38,565 bases of DNA, from positions 1 through 38,565 of the forward strand of contig JACMMZ010000002.1 in assembly GCA_014378775.1 (NCBI GenBank), given 5' to 3'. A model generated the notes under the pieces. The model was not told where the DNA came from and did not search any database. It was given only the letters and a program-made list of their open reading frames with translations. Position 1 is the stretch's first letter. Every line of letters begins with the position of its first letter. The stretch comes from Pseudobdellovibrionaceae bacterium (lineage in GTDB: Bacteria > Bdellovibrionota > Bdellovibrionia > Bdellovibrionales > Bdellovibrionaceae). Below, piece after piece: positions 24,967-32,807 of this stretch. Made by a program: the position numbers and the translations under genes.

Positions 24967-25578
24967 ATGAGTATGAAGACACTCCTCACAACTCTTGCGG
25001 CTTTCACGGGATTTTCAATCTGGACCTACGCTCAGATTCCGCCAAAGCCTGTGACCATTCCTCATCACTGCGATTTAATTCCAGCCCTTTCTTCGATGAA
25101 ACCTACGGAAACGGTTAATGATAAAAATCCGATCGATCTTATTTTGGTTTCTAAAACCGATCGAAAAATTTATTTTCTACATGAAGGAAAAGTGACCTTT
25201 GTTTTTACTTCGGCATTCGGCGATGGACAAGGGGCTAAAATTCTTGAGGGCGACGAAAGAACTCCGGAGGGAACGTATTTTATTTCGTCGAAAAATATTC
25301 ATTCGGATTTTCACAAATCCCTGGGTGTGTCTTACCCCAACGCTTATGATTTGTCTTATGCAAAAAAATACAATGTCAGTCCCGGTGGTGCGATCATGGT
25401 TCACGGAATGTCTAACAAAATCACTCTAGCTCAGAACATCATCGTGGCTAACGCCATTAATTTAACGAATTGGACTCAGGGCTGCATGGCCGTTCGAAAC
25501 GATCAAATTGATTCCGTTTTTCCGTTTGTGAATGAGGGAACGCCGATTGAAATCTGCCCCGCGAAATCCCATAAATAA
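24967..25578 (+). CDS. Exported YkuD-fold L,D-transpeptidase
   Basis: This 203-aa protein has an N-terminal signal peptide (MKTLLTTLAAFTGFSIWTYA) and a YkuD domain. GDERTPEGTYFI, His146 in IMVHG and the catalytic Cys173 in NWTQGCMAV identify it; the usual SHGC appears as TQGC. These enzymes make 3-3 peptidoglycan crosslinks or attach molecules to the wall in the periplasm. Predatory bacteria carry many, used on self and prey wall; which role applies here is inferred. It is divergent from dprA and converges with the LysM gene (3 nt between stops). A second ATG at 24973 is possible. Confidence 0.88.
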   Translation: MSMKTLLTTLAAFTGFSIWTYAQIPPKPVTIPHHCDLIPALSSMKPTETVNDKNPIDLILVSKTDRKIYFLHEGKVTFVFTSAFGDGQGAKILEGDERTPEGTYFISSKNIHSDFHKSLGVSYPNAYDLSYAKKYNVSPGGAIMVHGMSNKITLAQNIIVANAINLTNWTQGCMAVRNDQIDSVFPFVNEGTPIEICPAKSHK

Positions 25579-25581
25579 ATA

Positions 25582-27021
25582 TTACTCGATTATTTTATCG
25601 CCACTGTTAATAATGTCATAAGTTTGAGTGACAACGGCAATCGCCATGGTTCCTGAGCGGCGTAAAATTCGTATTGTTCCCACCTTCTTACCCAGCTCGT
25701 CTGAAAAAACCGATAATTTGGCGCCGGTATCGACATTTAATCCGCCGATGTTGATCACCAAGTACTGATTATCGGCGTAAAAGTTTTGTCCGGGGTATTC
25801 CAGTCCGTCTACGATGCGGGCTGAAAAATCAAAAGTTTCATCAGGGTCACTTAAACCACGAACTTTTTCTGCCGAAACAATTAGACTTTCACCGTTCATC
25901 AGATCCTGACAACTACTGACACGCATTTGATTTTGTTCATTGATAGTCACATCACCAACCGTTTTATATTTATTGGTTTTCTTAAACTGACTGCCTTCTT
26001 TCGAAATTTTTTGCACAATAAAATATTTTCCCGGAGTGGAAGCCTCAGCATTACTTTTTTTCACGATCGGAACAAACTGACCTTCTTTGCAAATCAGATA
26101 TGGAAACTGCTCTTTCTCGACGACAAAATCAGACTGGAGCTCCATTGAAGTTAAAATATACGGATTTAAATGCTGAATTTTATCAACGTATTCAAAAGTT
26201 TTAATATCAATTTGGTCTTGCTTCAAATTTTTCGCGAAATAGGCTTGGTTGCGGGTCAGCGGAAGACTGTCAGGGATAACTGCCGGATACTGATCTTTAT
26301 TTTTTTTACCATCAGTGATCATTATTTTTTGGAATTCGGTGTCTTGAGTAAAATACAAATTCTTTTCCGATTCGCCATTTCGAGGGCCCGTACTGAGAGT
26401 CGGAAGGTTTTCCGTATCACCGGCGAAAAATCGAATTTTCATACCAGGCAATATCTGATGCGGATTCAGAATATCTCCACGATTAAGCGCCCAAATTTTG
26501 GGCCAAAATTTACTATCACCAAATAAAGTTTTACTGATGCTAAAAAGGGTATCTTTTTTCTGCACAACATAAATATTTTCTTTTTGTCCCGAAGTTGCTT
26601 GGGCCCACTCCTCGGCAGAAGTTGGTTCCGTATTAAATTTTTGATAGGTGCGATGAATGCGATTCTCTAGGCTGCTGTCCGCATTATCCGCATTCAACTG
26701 ACCGGAAGATTTTTTCTTCTGAGTTTTCTTTGATTTTTTTGTTTTGCGGATCTTTTGACCGGGTGAAATCTCGGAAACTCTGCTTTGGTTTTTTTGAGGT
26801 TTGCTATCAATCACTTGGCGAATATCATCTAGTATAATTTCGTCACCATCTTTGATATTTTCTTTTTTGACCGGAAGAGGATCTAATGGATCCGGATCAA
26901 CCACGAACGAACTACTGGTTTTATTATGATCATCGATATTACCATTGCGAACCTCGGCAGCCGCGGTCGGCTGATTCAGAAAAAGAAGGGCTGCAAAAGC
27001 AACTGGTAAAAACCGATTCAT
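25582..27021 (-). CDS. LysM-domain periplasmic or outer-wall protein
   Basis: This 479-aa protein has a signal peptide (MNRFLPVAFAALLFLNQPTAAA). A low-complexity, Lys/Ser-rich region (about 80-120) precedes a LysM domain at 150-199: YVVQKKDTLFSISKTLFGD followed by KIWALNRGDILNPHQILPG. LysM binds peptidoglycan glycan. The C-terminal 280 residues are beta-rich, and the FYADNQYLVINIGG and VGTIRILRRSGTMAIAVVTQ-type strands suggest an SH3-like or flagella/pilus accessory-like domain; the family is not certain. It is the second gene after the 140-aa exported protein, 6 nt apart. Confidence 0.85.
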   Translation of the reverse strand: MNRFLPVAFAALLFLNQPTAAAEVRNGNIDDHNKTSSSFVVDPDPLDPLPVKKENIKDGDEIILDDIRQVIDSKPQKNQSRVSEISPGQKIRKTKKSKKTQKKKSSGQLNADNADSSLENRIHRTYQKFNTEPTSAEEWAQATSGQKENIYVVQKKDTLFSISKTLFGDSKFWPKIWALNRGDILNPHQILPGMKIRFFAGDTENLPTLSTGPRNGESEKNLYFTQDTEFQKIMITDGKKNKDQYPAVIPDSLPLTRNQAYFAKNLKQDQIDIKTFEYVDKIQHLNPYILTSMELQSDFVVEKEQFPYLICKEGQFVPIVKKSNAEASTPGKYFIVQKISKEGSQFKKTNKYKTVGDVTINEQNQMRVSSCQDLMNGESLIVSAEKVRGLSDPDETFDFSARIVDGLEYPGQNFYADNQYLVINIGGLNVDTGAKLSVFSDELGKKVGTIRILRRSGTMAIAVVTQTYDIINSGDKIIE

Positions 27022-27027
27022 GACAAA

Positions 27028-27450
27028 TTACCTTTTGGTCGCGTTGGGCTTTGCCGGAGTTCGAGCCTGCAGCATCAATTTTTTCTGATTGTAATTTGCT
27101 GGCTCTGTCAAATTCATTTCTTTATACAATGAAACTTTATCATTCAGTGCGAGTTGAGCCTGTTTGGTTTTTGGATAATATTTAAGGACAAAATTATATC
27201 GTTTCAGGGCCAAAATATAATTCTTTTCACTTCGGCTTTGCCGAGCTAAAGTTAAAGCTTTGCTAGCCGAGGCCATTACTTTATTTGTAACTGGCTCAGG
27301 TGCATTTTTACCTGCTAGTTGTTCATACAATGCTTGTTCTCGAGCCGTGGGCGCTAAAGAGTTTATTTGATTATTTTTTGACTTATTGGGGATGGCTGAA
27401 AAAGCCATTTGTGTCACAGTCATCATTACAATAAATATTTTTACATTCAT
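27028..27450 (-). CDS. Small exported TPR-like protein
   Basis: This 140-aa protein has a signal peptide (MNVKIFIVMMTVTQMAFSA). The mature part is helical: ASKALTLARQSRSEKNYILA and LKRYNFVLKYYPKTKQAQLA form a TPR-like hairpin, followed by a basic tail. GGAG a few bases upstream is the Shine-Dalgarno. It precedes the LysM gene in the same transcript, so the two may form a wall-associated pair. No catalytic motif. Confidence 0.75.
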   Translation of the reverse strand: MNVKIFIVMMTVTQMAFSAIPNKSKNNQINSLAPTAREQALYEQLAGKNAPEPVTNKVMASASKALTLARQSRSEKNYILALKRYNFVLKYYPKTKQAQLALNDKVSLYKEMNLTEPANYNQKKLMLQARTPAKPNATKR

Positions 27451-27536
27451 GCTTTCTCCAATTTTTTGTCTGAATTTATTTCAATTTTTTATTTGAAAAA
27501 AATTCCGTGCGGTTTTTACGAACTGAGTCTCTTTCT

Positions 27537-27565
27537 ATTACACGGGAGGTTTCGTTTTTTTTCAA
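27537..27565 (-). promoter_or_regulatory. Putative sigma70-type promoter of the TPR-LysM operon
   Basis: On the minus strand, TTGAAA (27560-27565), a 17-nt spacer and TGTAAT (27537-27542), each matching five of six consensus bases. The leader to the ATG at 27450 would be about 80 nt and carries a GGAG Shine-Dalgarno, unlike the leaderless-looking promoters elsewhere in the window. Confidence 0.5.
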
Positions 27566-27722
27566 CCAAACCACGTCAAGTTTTCCACATAAATTGTTTA
27601 TAAGTAGTCATTCTAGACGTAAGACTCGTTTATAATCAGGCTTTTAGCGATTTGATGCCAATTTGATCAGAGTTAAATATCTGTTTTGATTAACAAATTT
27701 ATAATATTTGAACTTTTCTTAA

Positions 27723-28676
27723 ATGCTTTTTCCTGAAATCTTACAAGGTGGCCGACAGTTTTCTCCTGTGCAATCTATGCTTTTACCGTGGTTGTGTATT
27801 CTTCTCATCTTCACTCAGTTTCAGTTTCGATTCTCGATCCTGTCGGAATTGCAACAGCTGTCTCTTTTTCTGCACCATGGTTGCCTGGATCAGCTTCCAA
27901 ATTCATCCACATCTCAAGCTACACTAGCTGCTTTAGTCTGCGGCAAAAATTTTGAAAGCTTTTCTGACAGGCAACTTTATTCCGCTACGGGATTGATCCA
28001 TTTATTCGTTGTATCCGGCTCTCATTTGATTCTCATTCAAAAAATATTGACACAAATCAGCCAGTTTTTTTTCAATAAATTCTTTGTCGGCGGACTGGTG
28101 GTGCTTCTTTTTTTGTACGCAGCCATGTGTTTGTTTAATCCGCCCGTCACCCGCAGTTTTATTTTTTTACTGATTTCACTTGGGCTTCATGGAAATCATC
28201 AGCATTGGCCAAAACATTATATATTACTCTTGGCCGGTCTTTCGACCATCAGTCTCAATTACCAATGGGTAAATTCTTTGAGCCTTCAAATGAGCTGGCT
28301 GGCAGCCCTCGTGTTAGAAATTTATGCCGAAAAATTTAAATCTTTTTCGATTTTTTTCAGACAAATCATTTTTTACACTTCATTTACTTTTTGCTTTTTA
28401 GGTTTGGGTTTTCCACAGATCAGCACCATTGTTATCTGCGTATTGGTCACGCCGCTTCTAGAATATATTTTATTTCCTTTTGCTTTACTCACAGTCATTT
28501 TTCACCCCCTTGAGCCGCTTTTCTCTTATCTCTTGATCAGTCTGAACAAGTCATTGGCAGCCTTTGAATTTTTTTCTCGACCCAGTTATTTAGAAATTTC
28601 GACGGTTTCTTTTTTGAATTGGGCTCTTATTTTTCTCTGTCACTTCATTTTATTTTTTCGAAAGCCCCGGTCTTAA
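27723..28676 (+). CDS. ComEC/Rec2 membrane channel domain (competence), stand-alone
   Basis: This 317-aa polytopic membrane protein carries the ComEC competence-domain signature ATGLIHLFVVSGSHL (88-102) and NPPVTRSFIFLLISL after it. About eight hydrophobic segments are visible. ComEC forms the inner-membrane channel for single-stranded DNA in transformation. Typical ComEC is about 700-800 aa; here the N-terminal OB-like domain is missing and the C-terminal metallo-beta-lactamase domain is the next gene, one base after this stop. An orphan TATAAT lies 17 nt upstream. The start has no Shine-Dalgarno. Confidence 0.85.
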   Translation: MLFPEILQGGRQFSPVQSMLLPWLCILLIFTQFQFRFSILSELQQLSLFLHHGCLDQLPNSSTSQATLAALVCGKNFESFSDRQLYSATGLIHLFVVSGSHLILIQKILTQISQFFFNKFFVGGLVVLLFLYAAMCLFNPPVTRSFIFLLISLGLHGNHQHWPKHYILLLAGLSTISLNYQWVNSLSLQMSWLAALVLEIYAEKFKSFSIFFRQIIFYTSFTFCFLGLGFPQISTIVICVLVTPLLEYILFPFALLTVIFHPLEPLFSYLLISLNKSLAAFEFFSRPSYLEISTVSFLNWALIFLCHFILFFRKPRS

Positions 28677-28677
28677 A

Positions 28678-29394
28678 ATGAAATTTTTTGTCTTTTTGAT
28701 TTGTTTTTTTAAATTAACTCTTCTTCAAGCTCCAGTTCGTGTAGATTATTTTATTATTCGTGATGTCGGCCAAGGATTGTGGGCGACAAGGATACAAAAT
28801 GATAGCTGTGATCATTTTGATTTTGGCGGAGAAATTTTTCAATCGAAAAAGCTTAAAAAGCAGTTTATATCCCAGTGTTCGAACCGAAAAAATATCCTTC
28901 ATCTTTCTCATGCTCACTGGGATCATTACGCTTTTCTAGACCTTATTTTTCAAAACTCGATAAAAACGTGCTGGGCCGTTCGACCTCCAGAACATTTGAT
29001 TAACGAACCGCGTGGGATCCCTTATTGCGAAACGGCCGGTCAAATTATTTACTATAATTCGAACAGCACAAATAAAAATGATCGATCGATCATCCAACAA
29101 TTTCATTCATTTTTAATGCCCGGAGATTCTTCGACAAAAATGGAGAAGCTTTGGCAAGGTCGATTAAGATATTCCAAGCCAAGTATCAAATACCTTGTCT
29201 TGGGTCACCACGGAAGCCGCACGGCCACGGGTGATGGCTTACTTCGTGATCTTCCTGGCCTTCAACAAGTCGTTGCTAGCGCTCGGTTTCAGAAGTATCG
29301 GCATCCCCACGCGGAGACCGTTAAAAAATTAAAAAAATTTGGAGTTCCCCTGATCAAGACGGAAGATTGGGGTGATATTCAAATTAATTATTGA
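28678..29394 (+). CDS. ComEC-type metallo-beta-lactamase domain as a separate exported protein
   Basis: This 238-aa protein has a hydrophobic start (MKFFVFLICFFKLTLLQAPV, signal or anchor) and then the fold of the ComEC C-terminal domain. It shows IIRDVGQG, the metal ligands H78-x-H80-x-D82-H83 in LSHAHWDH, MPGDSS, LVLGHHGSRTATGD and ASARFQKYRHPH. In ComEC this domain is thought to degrade the non-transported strand or help process DNA at the channel. The export signal would put it in the periplasm or on the membrane, beside the channel protein encoded just upstream. Its 3' end overlaps the convergent lipoprotein gene by 11 nt. Confidence 0.87.
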   Translation: MKFFVFLICFFKLTLLQAPVRVDYFIIRDVGQGLWATRIQNDSCDHFDFGGEIFQSKKLKKQFISQCSNRKNILHLSHAHWDHYAFLDLIFQNSIKTCWAVRPPEHLINEPRGIPYCETAGQIIYYNSNSTNKNDRSIIQQFHSFLMPGDSSTKMEKLWQGRLRYSKPSIKYLVLGHHGSRTATGDGLLRDLPGLQQVVASARFQKYRHPHAETVKKLKKFGVPLIKTEDWGDIQINY

Positions 29395-31201
29395 TCGGTA
29401 CAGTTTGCGGTGATCCCTGCGTGTTTGTTTTAAACCCCGATCCGCACTTATCCTGAATCCCTTTGGTCTGAGAAATATTATTCAGATACATGATCGAATC
29501 GAGTTCGCCTTCGAGCGCCGTTCCTAATCGATCTAAAGCCCGCTCGCTATCGGCTAAATGATTTGTACCTAAACTGGTTTCATCAAACCAATTACGATTA
29601 AAATCGACTTTTTTACCTTCGGCGATCGATCTTGAACTGTACCACTGATCACGTTTTATTTTAAAAACAAACATCCAGTGTTTGCAACCGTCGGCCGGAG
29701 AATTGACCGTTACGCCCGGAGAAGTAAAACCATCAGAGGCTTGCATCTCAAAACTGCTGGCGACAAAAGGAGAATAGGCTTGAGTTTTAATTTTTTCCGA
29801 ACCCGAAACCTTATCATCGTACCCACTGGCGTACCAGTCGGTGTGACGATTGACTGAATTTCTCAGCCTTTCAAACGCTAAGCCTTTGTCAGGATGATTT
29901 GTACCCAATCCCGTTATGGTGTTAAAGCCTAAGTCATTTCGTTTCCAGTATTCAGTTTGATTATTTAAAAACTCCGGTAAAAATTTTGGCTTGTCTTCAC
30001 GACCTGAATGATCAAAGGCCATTCCCAAATTTGAATAGCTTGGGTATACAGTCACGTTGTCCTCACTGTCTGCAAATAAGGAATCTAATTCACGGCTGTG
30101 AAATAACCATGTCGCAAGACCTGCACGGGCTGCAGACCAACGGTGAGCAAACGGCGCGGTAAAATAATCTTGGCAAATATTGGGGTTGGCGGCAAATTTT
30201 TCTTTCACGCTTTCTTTAAGTATGATTTGTCCATCTGCAGATCGCATACAGCTGTTGGAAATCGTCGATGAATACCAAATCATGCCGTTTGATTCCGGAG
30301 AGTTTGGTTTAAAATTTGAATCTCCACGGAAGTCATACAAATAATCTTTATCTTCAGCAGAACAGAAATTACTTTTATCTTTGAATCTTTTGTAGTCATT
30401 TCTGTATTGCGCATACGTTGTATCTGAATCGAAATTTTTCTGAGGGATAACATATTTATGAAAAATGTATTTTGTTTCACAAATCGTGTAGGGCTCAACC
30501 GGAGATTCTTCTTGGTAAATCCCCATTTTCACCGGACCCTGGATTTTGTCATCGGCACCCGTTGTTTCCAGCGAAGCTTGCATTCTTTTTTTCATATTAT
30601 AAATTTTAACGGAATTATTAATGTAAAACTGATAAGATTCAGCCGACATACTTTTCCAAAGATGATCTGTTTTTAAATTGATCGGTACCTGCGATTTGAC
30701 GGTTAATTTATTCATCTGAGTTACCCATTTAATTTTTTCTTTAATCAATGTCGGGCGATCACGAAACTCACCGCACAATAACGTCAAAAAAACATGAGCA
30801 TTTTTATGACCCTCATCCGTTTGAGGAATGTTGGAAGGAAAACTTGAAGGTGGTTCTACCAATGCCTTTCCATTTTTTAAACCGTAAGCATAAAGAGGAC
30901 CTGAATAAAAATAGAAACTCTGCGGTTCTACCAACGCTAATTTTTTAGCGGCAGAAATAACCTGAGCATTTTTGTAGTTAGGCACGGGAACTTCGACCGA
31001 ATTTCTGACTCCCACACAATAATCATTCCAAATTTTTTCCAGTTGATCGGCCGAGCTATTGACCGGAGGTAAAGCTTCGACAACAATCCCTGCTGCTGCT
31101 GGAGTGCGATCTAAGCCTACGGGATGAGGGGAAACACAAGCTGCTAAGCCTAAAACCGTCAGCGAGCTGGCTACAAATTTCGCTGGTATTTTATAAATCA
31201 T
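29384..31201 (-). CDS. Large lipoprotein; C-terminus weakly resembles ADP-ribosyltransferases
   Basis: This 605-aa protein starts at the ATG at 31201, backed by the Shine-Dalgarno AAAGGAAA; an ATG eight codons earlier is less likely. The lipobox LAA|C22 makes it a lipoprotein. The body has no family I can name. Near the end, SPFVASSF (F479, S482-S483) is followed by an FVFKIK strand and, 80 residues later, Glu564-Gly-Glu566 in ALEGELDSIM. That spacing recalls the STS and ExE elements of Arg-specific ADP-ribosyltransferases. The partner Arg is not obvious, so this is a weak inference. It lies 32 nt after the PLD lipoprotein gene in the same run. Confidence 0.7.
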   Translation of the reverse strand: MIYKIPAKFVASSLTVLGLAACVSPHPVGLDRTPAAAGIVVEALPPVNSSADQLEKIWNDYCVGVRNSVEVPVPNYKNAQVISAAKKLALVEPQSFYFYSGPLYAYGLKNGKALVEPPSSFPSNIPQTDEGHKNAHVFLTLLCGEFRDRPTLIKEKIKWVTQMNKLTVKSQVPINLKTDHLWKSMSAESYQFYINNSVKIYNMKKRMQASLETTGADDKIQGPVKMGIYQEESPVEPYTICETKYIFHKYVIPQKNFDSDTTYAQYRNDYKRFKDKSNFCSAEDKDYLYDFRGDSNFKPNSPESNGMIWYSSTISNSCMRSADGQIILKESVKEKFAANPNICQDYFTAPFAHRWSAARAGLATWLFHSRELDSLFADSEDNVTVYPSYSNLGMAFDHSGREDKPKFLPEFLNNQTEYWKRNDLGFNTITGLGTNHPDKGLAFERLRNSVNRHTDWYASGYDDKVSGSEKIKTQAYSPFVASSFEMQASDGFTSPGVTVNSPADGCKHWMFVFKIKRDQWYSSRSIAEGKKVDFNRNWFDETSLGTNHLADSERALDRLGTALEGELDSIMYLNNISQTKGIQDKCGSGFKTNTQGSPQTVPINN

Positions 31202-31233
31202 ATATTTTCCTTTAATTCTCTTCATTTTTTCGA

Positions 31234-32712
31234 TTACTTAATCTCGGGGGCCTCGACGAGCATATCTTTAACAAACGGAGTTGTGGGAAGTTGGTTTGGA
31301 GCCGTCGCCATAGTATCCCACATTTTGGCGTAATGATTTGAAAATTGTTGGACCACTTCCGGGATCATAATGAAATATGAATTTTCCCAGTTCGTTTTAA
31401 ATCCCGCACCCGTCAAGTTAGCTGATCCCGTGTAGACCGAAGTAAAGTCTCCGTTTTTGTCCGCAAAAATAAGATACTTACTATGATGAAGCTGATGCTC
31501 ATCCGCGTTCGTCTCCATAAATTTAGCTTCGGCGCCACGATCAGTTAATTTTTTAATATTGTAGTACTCGGCCGGCATGACATCACTCAAACCTTTAAAT
31601 TCTTTAAACTGAGCATAGAAAGTATCATCATCGGCAACAATTCGTATTTCTGGTCGATCGTTCTTAGCCTTCATACGCGCATCGAGAGCATTCAACATTT
31701 TGTTGTAAAAAAAGCGGTGGGCGCCAATCCAGATTTTGCCGGCCGTTTCGATTCCGGGATACACGCCATCACCTTGAATCATGTATTCCGACGCCGTTTT
31801 AATTCCATCCGTCACGCCTTTTTCGGCTTCACCTTCTCCGGGCACAAAGAAAACCTTAACATCTTTTTCGACCGGCGTTTTAATAGAATCGCGACAAGTT
31901 CTGATGGATTTTATATAGGCCGTGCGGCTGTGGCCTGAATCTTCTCCCCACTCCGCTTTCATGGCACACAGGTGCGCCTGAGCAAATTGAGACTGGGAAT
32001 TTGTGGTGATAAAATTCCAATTTTCATGATGGATCACGGGGCCGGAGCTCATATTACCCGAACTGAAAACAACTTTAAATTCACCCGGCGTATTCGGGTT
32101 GATGATAAAAAATTTGTTATGAGCGTAACCGAGACCACCTTCAGATCCGCGAAGTTTTCTTTCAATATTGGCGGGATTACAAGCTATAAGTTCATTGGCC
32201 CGATTCATATCCTGTCCGTTATCTAAGACAAATTTAATTTTAAGATTCCGCTCCTGAACCGCTTTACACAAAGCATTCTTAACGGCCTTATTGCTGAATG
32301 AAAAATACGTGAAGTAAACTTCTGTGGTCTTTGGATCATCAATCCAGGTGATTAATTTATTTTGAGGACTAGTTAGTTGATCACCCGAGCGTTTTAAATC
32401 ATAAAAATTTTTGCAGTACACATTTTCTGGTTTCTGCGTCAGTTTTTTTCCAGTTTGATCCTTTACTTCGACTTCACTTTTATATTTGTAAACGCCACAT
32501 TTAGGATCGGTGAATAAGACTTCGTACTTGTGAGGAGTATACTGCGATAACATGTCGAAGGATTGCGGAGCCAAATATTCAGGCGGTTGTTGAGCCGAAA
32601 CTGGATCAGGTAAAGATTGAGCCACTTCGCGAGAATAACGGCTCGTTTGGCAACTCACTAAAAGCGTAAGGATAGAAATTAGCAAAACGAATTTGTGGGA
32701 AATGATGTGCAT
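31234..32712 (-). CDS. Phospholipase-D-fold (HKD) lipoprotein
   Basis: This 492-aa protein starts at the ATG at 32712, with AAGGAG 6 nt upstream. The signal peptide ends in lipobox LVS|C21. It has two HKD-type half-sites: H198-N-K200 (AHNKFFII) followed by SSGNMSSG, and H410-S-K412 (HHSKYLIF) followed by YTGSANLTGAG. Two half-sites in one chain form the PLD active site, which cleaves phosphodiesters in lipids or nucleic acids. Lipid anchoring places it in the inner or outer membrane. Substrate unknown. It is the second of two adjacent PLD-fold genes. Confidence 0.88.
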   Translation of the reverse strand: MHIISHKFVLLISILTLLVSCQTSRYSREVAQSLPDPVSAQQPPEYLAPQSFDMLSQYTPHKYEVLFTDPKCGVYKYKSEVEVKDQTGKKLTQKPENVYCKNFYDLKRSGDQLTSPQNKLITWIDDPKTTEVYFTYFSFSNKAVKNALCKAVQERNLKIKFVLDNGQDMNRANELIACNPANIERKLRGSEGGLGYAHNKFFIINPNTPGEFKVVFSSGNMSSGPVIHHENWNFITTNSQSQFAQAHLCAMKAEWGEDSGHSRTAYIKSIRTCRDSIKTPVEKDVKVFFVPGEGEAEKGVTDGIKTASEYMIQGDGVYPGIETAGKIWIGAHRFFYNKMLNALDARMKAKNDRPEIRIVADDDTFYAQFKEFKGLSDVMPAEYYNIKKLTDRGAEAKFMETNADEHQLHHSKYLIFADKNGDFTSVYTGSANLTGAGFKTNWENSYFIMIPEVVQQFSNHYAKMWDTMATAPNQLPTTPFVKDMLVEAPEIK

Positions 32713-32807
32713 GGAATCTCCTTGTTGAGGCGAAACATACCCCAATCAATAGATTACAAACTAAACGATCGAAAACAAACTACTGAATAGCTGGACTCAA
32801 CGTGGGT

